From assembly GCA_020622105.1 (NCBI GenBank), contig JAHRYP010000001.1:146790-210789 (forward strand): a stretch of DNA of 64,000 bases. Direction: 5' to 3'. The notes under the pieces were generated by a model. The model worked only from the letters and a program-made list of their open reading frames with translations. It was not told the DNA's origin and ran no database searches. Position numbers and translations under genes: made by a program. The DNA comes from Methylotenera sp. (GTDB lineage Bacteria > Pseudomonadota > Gammaproteobacteria > Burkholderiales > Methylophilaceae). The stretch's first letter is position 1, and each line of letters starts with the position of its first letter. This document shows, one piece after another, positions 52,127-62,647 of this stretch.

Positions 52127-52829
52127 ATGAAACCTGTAGTTATTTTTAGACATGTTGCGGTAGAGGGCCCTGGTTATCTGGCAACTTTTTTAGATGCGCA
52201 CGGTATTCCATGGCAGTTAATCAAGATTGATGAAGGCGATGCTATCCCTGAGTCTATCAGCGTGTTTAGTGGCATGGTGCTCATGGGCGGCCCGATGAGT
52301 GTTAACGATGATTTGCCTTGGATTATGCCTGTATTAGACTTGATCCGTGAAGCGGTTGTGGCTGATGTGCCGGTATTGGGGCACTGCCTGGGTGGACAAC
52401 TGATCAGTAAAGCTTTGGGTGGAGTTGTCACACAAAATTCCATCAAGGAAATCGGCTGGGGAGAGGTAACTGTCAGCCCCAATGCTACAGCACATCACTG
52501 GTTTGGTGATATGGAAAGCTTTAATGGTTTTCACTGGCATGGTGAAACCTTTAGTTTGCCGGAGGGCGCTACCCATTTACTGGCGAAGCACTGTCAGAAC
52601 CAGGCTTATGCGATTGGCAAGCACTTGGCGTTTCCAGTATATCGAGATGACTCCGGAAATGGTTCAGGCATGGTGCGATGTCGGTGCTGATGAAATCAGG
52701 CAGTCAAGTGCAAGCGCTACGGTGCAATCTAGAGAAGTGATCATGGAGAATTTGCCGCTGCATTGTTTTTTCCTGAATAAAGTAGCCAGTCTCGTCTATA
52801 CACAATGGATTAAAGGCTTGGTAAATTAA
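52127..52829 (+). pseudogene. Class I glutamine amidotransferase (GMP synthase-like), frameshifted
   Basis: This stand-alone GATase1 protein has the nucleophile elbow GHCLGGQLIS (Cys 87) and the GxPMSVNDD loop. As read, the frame ends at 52690; the natural C-terminus (EMTPEMVQAWCDVGADEI...IKGLVN) continues in another frame to 52829. The break lies at about 52630-52640, exactly where the catalytic His of the H-x-E motif should be (AFQ-Y-H-I-E expected). Shifting frame gives FQYIE with the His missing, so more than one base is affected. Corrected length would be about 234 residues. The substrate is unknown. Confidence 0.82.
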
Positions 52830-52879
52830 TACTTTTGCATGATGTGTTAAAATCTATTAACTTTAATTGAGGTCGCATC

Positions 52880-53968
52880 ATGTCAGGCAATACACTTGGT
52901 AAGCTTTTTACCTTTACGTCATTTGGAGAATCTCACGGTGCCGCTATCGGCGGCATTGTGGATGGCTGTCCGCCTGGATTGTCATTGAGTGCAGAAGATC
53001 TGCAAATTGATCTGGATCGCCGTAAACCTGGTACTTCACGTCATGTAACACAGCGCCAGGAGGCTGATGCTGTGGAGATACTTTCCGGTATATTTGAAGG
53101 TAAAACTACTGGTGCGCCTATCGGCTTGCTGATTCGCAATACGGATCAGCGCAGTCAGGACTACAGCAAAATCATGGATACTTTCCGCCCTGGCCATGCG
53201 GATTACACTTATACGCAGAAATACGGCATCAGGGATTACCGTGGCGGTGGTCGATCCAGTGCACGTGAGACAGCTGCGCGCGTAGCTGCAGGTGCTATTG
53301 CGAAAAAATGGCTCAAAGAGCGTTTTGGTGTGACGGTTCGCGGTTATATGAGTCAGCTTGGTGAAATAGATATCCCGTTTGAGAGCTGGGATGTTGTCAA
53401 CAGTAATCCATTTTTCTCTGCCAATACAACAGTGCTGCCAAAGTTGGAAGAGTACCTGGATAAAATCCGTGCAGAACGCGACTCAGTTGGTGCCCGAATT
53501 ACCGTGGTAGCAGAAGGTGTGCCTGTGGGTTGGGGTGAGCCGATTTTCGATCGACTGGACGCGGAAATAGCTTATGCAATGATGAGCATCAATGCTGTAA
53601 AAGGAGTGGAAATTGGTGAGGGCTTTGCTGCCGTTGCACAGAGAGGCAGTGTGCATTCTGATGAAATGACGCCGCAGGGTTTTGTCAGCAATCATGCCGG
53701 CGGCATTCTTGGAGGCATCTCAACTGGTCAGGAAATTCGCGTGAATGTTGCGTTAAAACCAACTTCCAGCATTCCGCAGGAGCGCCGTTCAATCGATAAG
53801 CATGGTAATGCCGTCATGATGCAGACAACGGGACGCCATGATCCGTGTGTGGGCGTTAGAGCAACGCCTATCATAGAGGCAATGCTGGCAATGGTGTTGA
53901 TGGATCATGCTTTACGCCACCGTGCTCAGAATGCCGATGTGAATTGCAGTACACCTAAAATATTTTAA
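52880..53968 (+). CDS. aroC: Chorismate synthase
   Basis: AroC forms chorismate from EPSP with reduced FMN. The 362-residue protein has [22 protein letters not shown], the signature [39 protein letters not shown] and [18 protein letters not shown]. Length and motifs are normal. It is followed by a hairpin region that may be an attenuator, then an MFS gene. Confidence 0.97.
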   Translation: MSGNTLGKLFTFTSFGESHGAAIGGIVDGCPPGLSLSAEDLQIDLDRRKPGTSRHVTQRQEADAVEILSGIFEGKTTGAPIGLLIRNTDQRSQDYSKIMDTFRPGHADYTYTQKYGIRDYRGGGRSSARETAARVAAGAIAKKWLKERFGVTVRGYMSQLGEIDIPFESWDVVNSNPFFSANTTVLPKLEEYLDKIRAERDSVGARITVVAEGVPVGWGEPIFDRLDAEIAYAMMSINAVKGVEIGEGFAAVAQRGSVHSDEMTPQGFVSNHAGGILGGISTGQEIRVNVALKPTSSIPQERRSIDKHGNAVMMQTTGRHDPCVGVRATPIIEAMLAMVLMDHALRHRAQNADVNCSTPKIF

Positions 53969-54036
53969 TCTTTTTAATGTACAAACATTAGTGAACAAAT
54001 AGCTTTCGCTATTAAAAGATCGGTTATATTCTGCTT

Positions 54037-54082
54037 GTAGCCGACTAAGTAACAAAGAAGTCGGCTGCTAGCCGGCTTTTTT
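54037..54082 (+). promoter_or_regulatory. Terminator with a competing upstream hairpin (attenuator-like)
   Basis: AGCCGACT (54039-54046), AGTCGGCT (54059-54066) and AGCCGGCT (54070-54077) lie in series, followed by six T. Segments 1 and 2 pair over 10 bp (with flanks 54037-54068). Segments 2 and 3 pair over 8 bp (one G-T), directly before the T run. The two folds exclude each other. It lies 32 bases upstream of the MFS start. It could simply be the aroC terminator with a duplicated arm. Confidence 0.55.
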
Positions 54083-54113
54083 ATTATAGCGGCGCGTCAT
54101 TAAACAGATTGAT

Positions 54114-55286
54114 ATGCATACAAAACTTCATAACCGGCTTTCCCGTTTCTATTTCATCTACTATTTTTTTGTAGGTGCGTTCGTGCCTTACTGGGGCTTG
54201 TATCTGCAATCAGAAAAGTTTTCAGCGGCTGATATCGGCATATTGATGTCTTTATTCCAGATCAGCCGTATTTTTGCGCCTAATTTTTGGGGCTGGTTGG
54301 CAGACCATACCGGTAAGCGCGCGCAGTGGATCAGGCTTACTGCATTTCTCGGACTATGTGGTTTTGTCGCGGTATTCTGGGCGCACGGCTTTTTCTGGAT
54401 GTTCTTTGTGATGGCGGCTTTGAGCCTATTTACCAGTTCAACCTTGCCGCTGGCGGAGTCACTCACGCTTGCGCATCTTGCCACTACCAACGGCCACTAT
54501 AGCCGCATTCGTATGTGGGGGTCATTGGGGTTCATTGTCGCTGCAGTCATCCTCGGTTTTATGATTGATAGTGCCGGTATTGCAAGTTTGCTGTGGTTTT
54601 TATTAATTGTGCAGGTCAGTCTTTTTATATTGTCTTTTACCTTGCCTGAACCTATTGTTGCGCCGCATGAGCATGATCACTTTTCAATCTGGCAGGTCAT
54701 CAAGCAGCCCAATGTCATTGCTTTGCTGGTTGGGTGTTCGCTCATGGTGACAGCGCATGGCGTGCTCTACAATTTTTATTCTATCTATTTAAGCGAGCAT
54801 GGCTACAGTAAAGGCGCGATAGGCCTGTTATGGTCGGTGGGCGTGATCTGTGAAATCGGTATTTTTATGCTGATGCCAAAAATCATGGCTCGTTTTAGTT
54901 TAAAAGCGATATTATTGACCAGCCTGGTACTGGCTGTTATTCGATTTACTTTGATTGGTGTTTCAGTAGATAACCTGTGGATGATCATTCTTGCACAAAC
55001 GCTGCATGCAGCGACGTTTGGCAGCTTCCACGCCGCATCGGTTGAAGTGGTTACCCAGTTTTTTAAAGGTCGCCATCAGGCGAAAGGGCAGGCTATTTAT
55101 AACAGTGTGGCTTATGGTGTGGGCGGTGCGATCGGTGGCATCGCAGGTGGTTATGCTTTGCAGTACTTGGGGGGGCAGCAGACATTTGTTTTAGCTGCGG
55201 CTTTCCCTTTGCTCGGGTTAGCTGTGATAGGATTTGGATTGAAGCTCAGTCAAGATCAGCAAAAATCCGGGGGTATGTTCAGATGA
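54114..55286 (+). CDS. MFS transporter, HcaT/LacY-like (MFS_1_like family)
   Basis: This 390-residue protein has about 12 membrane segments. The N-terminal signature is FYFIYYFFVGAFVPYWGLYLQSEKFSAADIGILMSLFQISRIFAPNFWGWLADHTGKR, like that of the 3-phenylpropionate/nucleoside-H+ symporter group. The MFS loop motif is WLADHTGKR. The substrate is not predictable. Its last codons overlap the start of the following protease gene (ATGA), so they are translationally coupled. Confidence 0.85.
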   Translation: MHTKLHNRLSRFYFIYYFFVGAFVPYWGLYLQSEKFSAADIGILMSLFQISRIFAPNFWGWLADHTGKRAQWIRLTAFLGLCGFVAVFWAHGFFWMFFVMAALSLFTSSTLPLAESLTLAHLATTNGHYSRIRMWGSLGFIVAAVILGFMIDSAGIASLLWFLLIVQVSLFILSFTLPEPIVAPHEHDHFSIWQVIKQPNVIALLVGCSLMVTAHGVLYNFYSIYLSEHGYSKGAIGLLWSVGVICEIGIFMLMPKIMARFSLKAILLTSLVLAVIRFTLIGVSVDNLWMIILAQTLHAATFGSFHAASVEVVTQFFKGRHQAKGQAIYNSVAYGVGGAIGGIAGGYALQYLGGQQTFVLAAAFPLLGLAVIGFGLKLSQDQQKSGGMFR

Positions 55287-55927
55287 GGCCATATGTGGTT
55301 TTGCTAATAGCAGGGTTGCTTGCTAGCACTAATGTTTTTGCCGAAACGCAAGTCAATGTAGTGGGCTTGTTTAGCAATATGGCTGTAATTATGATTAACG
55401 GCGGTAAGCCAAAGACTTTAAGTGTTGGCCAAGTTAGTGATGGCGTTAAACTGTTGGCTGCTGATAGCCGCTCGGCAACATTGCTTGTCGAAGGAAAAAC
55501 CAGACAGTTAGGCATGGGACAGGCAGCTTCGATTGCTGGAAGCGCGAGTTCCAGCAGCCCCAGTGTTACTTTGTATGCAGATGCTCAGGGGCACTTTTTA
55601 TCTGAGTGCAAGATTAACGGAGCGTCATTAAAGTTCCTACTTGATACCGGCGCTACAACGGTGGCACTGAATAGTGGAGATGCTAAATTTGCAAAAATTG
55701 ATTATAAGCGCGGCCTACCCGTGCAGGTTTCAACTGCGAATGGGGTGGTAACTGCTTATCTTGTAACAATTGCCAATCTTCAAATCGGGGGTATTACACT
55801 TAGCCAGGTGCAGGCTAGCGTGCTGGAGGGTGGGTCACCGTCTGTTGTGCTGCTTGGGATGAGTGCTTTGAACCGGCTGGATATGCAGCGTAAGGATATT
55901 ATGATGACGCTGACCAAGAAATATTAG
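55283..55927 (+). CDS. Periplasmic retropepsin-like aspartic protease (TIGR02281 family)
   Basis: This 214-residue protein has a signal peptide (LLIAGLLASTNVFAE) and, from about residue 95, a single clan AA aspartic-protease domain. The active site is FLLDTGATTVAL (D-T-G-A), with a VLLGMSALNRL C-terminal motif. Such single-lobe enzymes act as dimers. Residues 25-75 look like a small beta-rich PDZ/GspC-like region. The natural substrate is unknown. It is coupled to the MFS gene. Confidence 0.88.
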   Translation: MRPYVVLLIAGLLASTNVFAETQVNVVGLFSNMAVIMINGGKPKTLSVGQVSDGVKLLAADSRSATLLVEGKTRQLGMGQAASIAGSASSSSPSVTLYADAQGHFLSECKINGASLKFLLDTGATTVALNSGDAKFAKIDYKRGLPVQVSTANGVVTAYLVTIANLQIGGITLSQVQASVLEGGSPSVVLLGMSALNRLDMQRKDIMMTLTKKY

Positions 55928-55928
55928 C

Positions 55929-55976
55929 GCATTAAAATTAAAAAGCCACTATTTAGTGGCTTTTTAATTTTAATGC
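55929..55976. terminator. Bidirectional terminator, 23-bp perfect inverted repeat
   Basis: Bases 55929-55951 pair perfectly with 55954-55976 around a TT centre, with AT-rich outer arms and a GCCACTA core. It serves the convergent protease gene and folE2. Confidence 0.92.
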
Positions 55977-55987
55977 TTAGTTAACAC

Positions 55988-56794
55988 TTAGTGTTTACGT
56001 TTATCTCTTTCAATCAGCGCATAAGCGGAATGATTGTGAATAGACTCAAAGTTCTCGGACTCAACTGTATAGGCTTCAATACGTTTTTCTGCGTTAAGCT
56101 GGGCGGCAACATCGCGCACCATGTCTTCTACAAATTTAGGATTATCGTAAGCGCGCTCAGTCACGAATTTTTCGTCAGGGCGTTTCAGTAAACCATAGAG
56201 CTCGCAAGATGCCTGTTTTTCTACCAAATCAATAATATCTTCAATCCAGATGAAATCATTGATCAGCGCTGTTACGGTAACGTGTGAACGTTGGTTGTGA
56301 GCACCATAGCTAGAGATTTTTTTACTGCAAGGACAAAGGCTGGTAACCGGCACTAGGACTTTTACCGTAATGTCATATTTGCCCTGGTGGATTTCACCAA
56401 TGAAAGTCACTTCATAATCCAATAGACTTTTTACGCCAGAAATGGGTGCTGCTTTATTTACAAAGTAGGGGAATGTCATTTCAACATGTCCTGACTCGGC
56501 TTCAAGTCGAGTCACCATTTCACGTAGTATGGTTTCGAATGACTCGACTGAAATCGCATGTTCGTTCATGTTGAGAATTTCAACAAAACGTGACATGTGT
56601 GTGCCTTTGAAATGCTGTGGCAGATGCACATACATATTGAATACAGCCACTGTATGCTGCTCGCCGCCAGATTTATCCTTGACTACTACAGGATGGCGTA
56701 TGGCTTTGATACCAACCTTATCAATGGCTAAATGGCGTGTATCAGCAGTGTTCTGTACGTCTTCAATCGGGTTTTGCGGGTTTGTTTGGCTCAT
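55988..56794 (-). CDS. folE2: GTP cyclohydrolase FolE2
   Basis: FolE2 is the type IB GTP cyclohydrolase that starts folate and queuosine synthesis; it uses Zn, Mn or Fe and often substitutes for zinc-dependent FolE. The 268-residue tunnelling-fold protein has [10 protein letters not shown] and the metal-cysteine segment [26 protein letters not shown]. It also has the C-terminal [18 protein letters not shown]. Whether the genome also has folE cannot be seen here. Confidence 0.95.
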   Translation of the reverse strand: MSQTNPQNPIEDVQNTADTRHLAIDKVGIKAIRHPVVVKDKSGGEQHTVAVFNMYVHLPQHFKGTHMSRFVEILNMNEHAISVESFETILREMVTRLEAESGHVEMTFPYFVNKAAPISGVKSLLDYEVTFIGEIHQGKYDITVKVLVPVTSLCPCSKKISSYGAHNQRSHVTVTALINDFIWIEDIIDLVEKQASCELYGLLKRPDEKFVTERAYDNPKFVEDMVRDVAAQLNAEKRIEAYTVESENFESIHNHSAYALIERDKRKH

Positions 56795-56836
56795 TGTGCT
56801 TGGCTTGATAGATTTAAATAATAGTTGAGTATAACA

Positions 56837-58690
56837 CTAGGTTATTAACTGCGCAATTGCGTCAGCAATACCTTCAGCATCTAGACCACATTCTGCGAGC
56901 ATAGTTTCATGTACTCCATGCTCAATAAATAGATCAGGCAAACCAAGGCAAAGCGTTTTAACCGGTAGTGCGATATTTTTCTGCATTGCCTGCAACGCTT
57001 CCATGACGGCTGAGCCAGCACCGCCCATAATGCAGTTTTCTTCTACGGTGACAATATAGGAATGTGTATTTGCTAATTTTTCAATGAGTTCTGCGTCAAT
57101 TGGTTTTACAAAGCGCATATTCGCAACAGTGGCATCTATAGATTCAGCAGCCTTTAGTGCCGGAGCGAGCATGGAGCCAAACGCCAGAATGGCGATATTT
57201 TTACCGTTGCGTACCACTTGCCCTTTGCCGATTTCAATCGGAGTCAGTTCAGACTCAATTAGAGCACCACTGCCACTGCCGCGCGGGTAGCGTACTGCTG
57301 AAACACCCGGGTATTGAAAACCGGTGGTCAGCATTTTTCGGCATTCGTTTTCATCGCTCGGTGTCATTATCACAATATTCGGAATGCAGCGCAGGTAAGT
57401 CAAATCAAAGCTGCCTGCATGTGTAGGGCCATCCGCACCCACTAAACCAGCGCGGTCGATTGCCAGCAATACCGGCAAATTCTGCAGCGCGATATCATGA
57501 ATCAACTGGTCGTAGGCGCGCTGCAAGAATGTACTGTAAATTGCAACTACCGGTTTTAATCCATCACAGGCCATGCCAGCCGCGAAAGTGAGGGCATGCT
57601 GTTCAGCAATGCCTACGTCAAAGTAACGATCCGGGTATGCGCTGGCAAAGGCATTCAAGCCCGAGCCGTCGCACATGGCAGGTGTAATACCAATAAGACG
57701 CGGGTCTGCTGCTGCCATGTCTACCAGCCAGTCGCCGAATACTTCTGTGTAGGTTTTTACTGGGCTAGCACTGATGGCATTGCCGTTGGTTGGATCAAAT
57801 TTACCTACACCATGGAATTTATTCGGGTTGTCTTCAGCTGGTTCAAATCCCTTGCCTTTTTGCGTGACAATATGCAGAAATTGCGGCCCGTTAAGCTCTT
57901 TAATATTGTGCAGCGTATCAATCAATGCATCGAGATCGTGACCATCAATAGGGCCAATATAGTTAAAACCAAACTCTTCAAACAATGTGCCTGGCATCAC
58001 CATGCCTTTAACATGCTCTTCCGCGCGCTTGGCAAACTCCATCATCGGCGGCACCGCTGATAGTACTTTTTTGCCGGATTTTCTTACTGTGCCATAAAAG
58101 CGGCTGGATAATAATTTTGCTAGATATTTATTGAGTGCGCCGACATTATTAGAAATACTCATGTCGTTATCATTGAGTATCACAAGCAGGTTGGCGTCCA
58201 TATTGCCTGCATTATTCAAGGCTTCAAATGCCATGCCGGCGGTCATTGCGCCATCGCCGATGATAGCGACAGAACGTCGCGCACTGCCGGTTTTCTGGGC
58301 AGCTACCGCCATACCCAGCGCTGCTGAAATGGAGGTGCTGGAATGCCCGGTGCCAAAAGTGTCGTATTCGCTTTCATTGCGGCGTGGAAAGCCTGCAATC
58401 CCTTGTGGTTTGCGCAGGCTTTGCATTTTTTCACGGCGACCTGTCAGAATTTTATGTGGGTAAGTCTGGTGGCCGACATCCCAAACCAGTTTGTCATCTG
58501 GCGTATTGAACACATAATGCAAGGCAATAGTAAGTTCTACTACACCTAGATTGGAAGCCAGATGTCCGCCGGTTCTGGCAACACTGTCAATTAGAAATAA
58601 ACGTAACTCCTGCGCGAGTTGCACAAGTTGCCTGCGCTCCAGCAGGCGCAGTTGTTGGGGGTAATCAATGGTGTCGAGTAGCGGAGTCAC
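56837..58690 (-). CDS. dxs: 1-deoxy-D-xylulose-5-phosphate synthase
   Basis: Dxs makes the first committed intermediate of the MEP isoprenoid pathway from pyruvate and glyceraldehyde-3-phosphate using thiamine diphosphate. The 617-residue protein has [15 protein letters not shown], the ThDP motif [18 protein letters not shown]...NDNDMSIS, and the central Glu region [37 protein letters not shown] and RYPRGSGSG are also present. It lies downstream of ispA and xseB. Confidence 0.97.
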   Translation of the reverse strand: MTPLLDTIDYPQQLRLLERRQLVQLAQELRLFLIDSVARTGGHLASNLGVVELTIALHYVFNTPDDKLVWDVGHQTYPHKILTGRREKMQSLRKPQGIAGFPRRNESEYDTFGTGHSSTSISAALGMAVAAQKTGSARRSVAIIGDGAMTAGMAFEALNNAGNMDANLLVILNDNDMSISNNVGALNKYLAKLLSSRFYGTVRKSGKKVLSAVPPMMEFAKRAEEHVKGMVMPGTLFEEFGFNYIGPIDGHDLDALIDTLHNIKELNGPQFLHIVTQKGKGFEPAEDNPNKFHGVGKFDPTNGNAISASPVKTYTEVFGDWLVDMAAADPRLIGITPAMCDGSGLNAFASAYPDRYFDVGIAEQHALTFAAGMACDGLKPVVAIYSTFLQRAYDQLIHDIALQNLPVLLAIDRAGLVGADGPTHAGSFDLTYLRCIPNIVIMTPSDENECRKMLTTGFQYPGVSAVRYPRGSGSGALIESELTPIEIGKGQVVRNGKNIAILAFGSMLAPALKAAESIDATVANMRFVKPIDAELIEKLANTHSYIVTVEENCIMGGAGSAVMEALQAMQKNIALPVKTLCLGLPDLFIEHGVHETMLAECGLDAEGIADAIAQLIT

Positions 58691-58719
58691 AAGTAGAGTG
58701 ATTTAATCTAAATAAGTTA

Positions 58720-59616
58720 TTAAAAACTGCGTTGGGTAATAAAACTGGCAAGCTCGCGTAATCGCAAGGCCTGATCACCGAAAGGCGCTAATGCTGTAAT
58801 CGCTGTTTCGTGCAGTTGATCAGCCAGGCGCTTTGCGACATCTAAACCTAAAATAGTGACGTAGGTCGGTTTGTTGCTATCGGCATCTTTACCAGCGGTT
58901 TTCCCTAGTGTAGCGGTATCTGCTTCAGTATCCAAAATATCATCAATCACTTGAAATGCAAGGCCAATATTTTCTGCGTAAACGTGAACAGCTGAAATTT
59001 GTGCGAGTGAGCCATTTGCAGCGCCCAGCAATGCTGCTGCCTGAATTAAGGCGCCAGTTTTGAGCTGATGCATGTCTTCAAGTTCCTGCTGCAACAATGC
59101 TTTACCAACCGAACTTAAATCAATAGCCTGACCACCCGCCATGCCAGTTGAACCGGCAGCTTTTGCCAGTATATTTAACATACTTATCTGCTGGTTTGCA
59201 TTTGCACACAATTGCGGTGTTGATAACACATCAAACGCCAAGCTTTGCAGCGCATCGCCTACCAGTAAGGCTGTGGCATCATCATATTGTTTATGGCAGC
59301 TCGGTTTGCCGCGACGCAAGTCATCGTCATCCATGCATGGCATATCGTCATGTACTAGCGAGTAGGCGTGAATTAACTCAACAGCCGCTGCAGCAGCGTC
59401 AGCAATTTCTATCTCAGTGTTGCAAAGCTCAGCAGCGGCATAGCATAGAAGTGCGCGTACACGTTTGCCGCCGCCAAGCGCGCTATAACGCATCGCGCTA
59501 TGCAGTTTATGCGGCTCCTGGCTATATGGAGGCAGTGCTTCATCTAGCACTTCTTCAATGCGTTCCTGCCTGGTTTTTGCCCAGGTGAGGAAATCTGATG
59601 CGATATGATCAGTCAT
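58720..59616 (-). CDS. ispA: Farnesyl diphosphate synthase (IspA-type polyprenyl synthetase)
   Basis: IspA condenses IPP with DMAPP and geranyl-PP. The 298-residue all-helical protein has the first aspartate-rich motif DDMPCMDDDDLRRG, the second DDILD, GGKRVRALLCYA, and GGQAIDLSSVGK. The xseB-ispA-dxs order is the E. coli one and ties these genes to isoprenoid synthesis. Confidence 0.96.
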   Translation of the reverse strand: MTDHIASDFLTWAKTRQERIEEVLDEALPPYSQEPHKLHSAMRYSALGGGKRVRALLCYAAAELCNTEIEIADAAAAAVELIHAYSLVHDDMPCMDDDDLRRGKPSCHKQYDDATALLVGDALQSLAFDVLSTPQLCANANQQISMLNILAKAAGSTGMAGGQAIDLSSVGKALLQQELEDMHQLKTGALIQAAALLGAANGSLAQISAVHVYAENIGLAFQVIDDILDTEADTATLGKTAGKDADSNKPTYVTILGLDVAKRLADQLHETAITALAPFGDQALRLRELASFITQRSF

Positions 59617-59622
59617 GCTTGC

Positions 59623-59895
59623 TTATTCATTTTCTGCGTTGAATGGCATTAATTGCTGGCGCTCATTCAATATTTTGACTTGTTGTTCAACGTCTGCGAG
59701 AGATTTCTGACAGAATTCGAGTAGCGTGTTACCACGCTTGTATGCAGTAAGGGAGTCTTCCAGCGACATTTGCCCAGATTCCATTTGCGCAACAATTTGC
59801 TCTAACTCGCTAAACGCCTGCTCATAACTTTGTTCAGATTCGGGCTTTGATGAGGATGTGGGTGCGGCTGATTTTTCGGTTTTGGGAGCAGGCAT
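59623..59895 (-). CDS. xseB: Exodeoxyribonuclease VII small subunit
   Basis: XseB binds XseA to form exonuclease VII, a single-strand DNase. The 90-residue protein matches the family: SYEQAFSELEQIVAQMESGQMSLEDSLTAYKRGNTLLEFCQKSLADVEQQVKIL. A 20-residue Lys/Ser/Pro-rich N-terminal lead is extra. It is 6 bases upstream of ispA. Confidence 0.96.
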   Translation of the reverse strand: MPAPKTEKSAAPTSSSKPESEQSYEQAFSELEQIVAQMESGQMSLEDSLTAYKRGNTLLEFCQKSLADVEQQVKILNERQQLMPFNAENE

Positions 59896-59953
59896 AACGC
59901 TAAATGACGAAAAGTTAGGTAAGTTGCTATTCTATCAAATCTAGCGGCAAAAC

Positions 59954-60634
59954 TTATGATAAAACCTGTTTTAAAAATGACTCAATGTCTATAATCTCTT
60001 CAGCGCATACCGAGTGCGCCATGCGGTATTCATACCAGTTGACAGAAAATCCAGAGTTTTGCAGCAAATCACGTGAAACTTTACTCATCTCTAAACTGAT
60101 TACATCATCAAAAATGCCATGCGCCATAAAAATCGGGATGTTTTTATTGGCAGTGTGAGCTTCTGCGTTTAGTTTGGCGTGAAGTGGTAAATAGGTTGAT
60201 AGGGCGAGTATGCCCGCAAGCTTGTGTGGATAACGCAGTGCAGTATGCAAGGCGATAGCGCCTCCCTGTGAGAATCCGGCAAGCACAATACGGTCACTGG
60301 ATATTCCGCGGCTAATTTCAGCTTGTATCAATGCGTCAATGTAAGCTTGACTCATCTTAATTCCGGCTTCATCTTCCTCTCTCACGGGAATCACGCCATA
60401 AATGTCATACCATGCCGGCATCACATAGCCGTTATTACGTGTAACTGCCATGTCAGGTGCATGCGGCAGGATAAATCTCACGTTGGGCAGCGCATCAGGC
60501 TTTAACAATTGTTTAGCCACCGGCTCAAAATCATAGCCATCGGCACCTAAGCCATGAAGCCAGATCACGCTAGCATTAATTTTGGTTAGGTCTGTATTGT
60601 GGTTAGTTAATTCTAGTGGGGTTTTGTAAGTCAT
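59954..60634 (-). CDS. Alpha/beta-hydrolase carboxylesterase (phospholipase/carboxylesterase family)
   Basis: This 226-residue serine hydrolase of the EstB/acyl-protein thioesterase group has the oxyanion loop IWLHGLGADGYDF and the nucleophile elbow AGFSQGGAIALH. The acid is in HGIFDDVIS, and the catalytic His is in YEYRMAHSVCAEE. Members hydrolyse short acyl esters; the natural substrate is unknown. There is no signal peptide, so it is cytoplasmic. Confidence 0.9.
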   Translation of the reverse strand: MTYKTPLELTNHNTDLTKINASVIWLHGLGADGYDFEPVAKQLLKPDALPNVRFILPHAPDMAVTRNNGYVMPAWYDIYGVIPVREEDEAGIKMSQAYIDALIQAEISRGISSDRIVLAGFSQGGAIALHTALRYPHKLAGILALSTYLPLHAKLNAEAHTANKNIPIFMAHGIFDDVISLEMSKVSRDLLQNSGFSVNWYEYRMAHSVCAEEIIDIESFLKQVLS

Positions 60635-60808
60635 TTTGGCAGATACTTCTCTATAGTACAGTTTGTATTTTGAATTATAACTACTTATATGGATAGCATT
60701 TGAAGTTATGAAATTAACATTCTGGACAGCATCAGACTATATTCACATTGATTTGAATTAGTGGAGCGCTGACAGTAAGTGGCTTGTGTCTTAAAACAAC
60801 AAGCAGCC

Positions 60809-62647
60809 TTATTTGGCGATTGACAGAATTTTATCCTCAGGCGCTGGTGCGTTTAAGTGATCAAGAGTTGCTCTACTTGATAGTGCTGGGCTTACTTCAG
60901 TAAGCATTTCCATAAAGTGTTTTTTGTATTGTGGAGATAGTTCTTCCAAAGTGTATTTAAAATTGGCTGGATAGATATTTAGAGATCTGTCTAGTAATTT
61001 TATCGCTTCATCATGATTACCTTTTAGTTTAAGTAAAAGTGCATGTTGATATGAAAGCTTACTTAAAGGTCTAAAACGCATTGCAGATTGATTGAGTGCA
61101 ATTTTGGAGTCTATATTTTCATGATCTATTACAGTTGATAATGCAAACATAACTTCTGCGTAGGGAGACAGTAGTGAATAGTGATGCACCCATTCAAGAT
61201 CACTGTCTGGTTTTTTTGATTGTATATTTGTTGATCGATATACTGCATTTTCAAGTTTTAAGTTAGCGAGAAACAGAGAGTATAAATTTACTATTCCCAG
61301 TGATAAAAATATGACTAAAATTGTGCGGATTACTAAAGCATATTTGTAATTTGAGTTGCTGACCGGTTTTTCTGAGCTGGTAAAAGTGATGATCTTTTCA
61401 TCCCCTGCTCCCAGCAATACTGCAGCCATGCCTAGGAAATAAGCATACCAGAGTGGATACTCCAGCATGCTATGAATGCCCAATATAGCAAGCAATGTAA
61501 TTAACCACCATGACTCTAGATTCAGTTCGCGCCACTTGAAACCGCGAATCCAAAGCGTTAAGCCTGCTATAACAATTAAAAGCGCACCTACACCCATTTC
61601 AGTAAGCAGATGTAGAAATAGATTATGTGCATTTTCATGAATGCTGTTTGAGGCAAACGTTGTTGGAGTGTCCTGCAATAGAAAGGATTCCAATCTCATA
61701 TTACCTATTCCAATACCCAACCAGGGCGACTGGAGGAATAGATGAAGACTGTCAACCCAAATCAATAATCGATGGGAAGGTAAGTTTGCATTAGCAATAA
61801 AGCGTTCTGTTGGTAAATTCACAATTCCATCAGGAGTTATGTAATTAATAAAAAGTAGTACAAGCGAGAATAAAGGCAATACCAATATACTTATCTGTAG
61901 CAAACCTCTTGTTTCGGTAGATACTTTATTTTGTCTAATTGTTAAAACTTGAGTGATGAATGCTAATGTTAGTAAGGCTGTTAGGTATATCCTAGAGCTC
62001 TTTGAGCCAGAAAATGCCAGCATCATTAAAAACCATGTAAGTATTAATAGAAGGAAGCTAGTTGAAAACTTACCTTTTATGTATAAGTAAATAGTAGAGG
62101 CGATTGCCAATGCGCAAAAACTGGAAAAATGATTTGGCTGAGAAAGTGTGCCAAAGCTAGATAAATATGGCAGAAATGAAATTTCCCCACCAGTGTGTAC
62201 TACAATTTGCAGTACAACCACTCCTGCGTTAACAAAGCCCGCGATTACTAAAAAAATAGCTAGCGGCGTTACTACTTTTTCCCACCCTAATTCTTTACGT
62301 AGGTGATTGCCGAGGATTGTTAATAAAAATGCCCAAATCAAGTATGAACTGACGAGCAATGCAAACGGTGTTGAGTGTAACAAGCCCATCAGCCATTGCA
62401 CAATTACAATTGCAGATAAACCTAAAAACACAATAGAAATCTGGGGTAATCTAATGTGAGGTAATGATTTTGAGGATAGCAGAGATCCAATAGCAAGTAG
62501 TCCAAGCAAGCCTGCAATCCATTCAGAATAAAATGATGGGATTGGAAGATTGTGAATCATGCTTACAAATGGCAAAAAAAACATTAGAGCAACAAAAGTA
62601 AGGCTAACGTTTAATGGGCTAATTAAACTAAAGATTAACTTCGACAT
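60809..62647 (-). CDS. pglL: O-oligosaccharyltransferase of the PglL/TfpO (Wzy-C) family, probably pilin-specific
   Basis: This 612-residue inner-membrane protein has about 11-13 membrane segments, then a soluble C-terminal TPR-like domain (about 475-600). The family signature is HENAHNLFLHLLTEMGVGALL, with the conserved His of the Wzy_C periplasmic loop. PglL enzymes move lipid-linked glycan to Ser/Thr of pilins and other proteins. WaaL O-antigen ligases share the fold, but placement 355 bases after the pilin gene on the same strand favours a pilin transferase. Base composition is more AT-rich than its neighbours, suggesting possible transfer. Confidence 0.78.
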   Translation of the reverse strand: MSKLIFSLISPLNVSLTFVALMFFLPFVSMIHNLPIPSFYSEWIAGLLGLLAIGSLLSSKSLPHIRLPQISIVFLGLSAIVIVQWLMGLLHSTPFALLVSSYLIWAFLLTILGNHLRKELGWEKVVTPLAIFLVIAGFVNAGVVVLQIVVHTGGEISFLPYLSSFGTLSQPNHFSSFCALAIASTIYLYIKGKFSTSFLLLILTWFLMMLAFSGSKSSRIYLTALLTLAFITQVLTIRQNKVSTETRGLLQISILVLPLFSLVLLFINYITPDGIVNLPTERFIANANLPSHRLLIWVDSLHLFLQSPWLGIGIGNMRLESFLLQDTPTTFASNSIHENAHNLFLHLLTEMGVGALLIVIAGLTLWIRGFKWRELNLESWWLITLLAILGIHSMLEYPLWYAYFLGMAAVLLGAGDEKIITFTSSEKPVSNSNYKYALVIRTILVIFLSLGIVNLYSLFLANLKLENAVYRSTNIQSKKPDSDLEWVHHYSLLSPYAEVMFALSTVIDHENIDSKIALNQSAMRFRPLSKLSYQHALLLKLKGNHDEAIKLLDRSLNIYPANFKYTLEELSPQYKKHFMEMLTEVSPALSSRATLDHLNAPAPEDKILSIAK

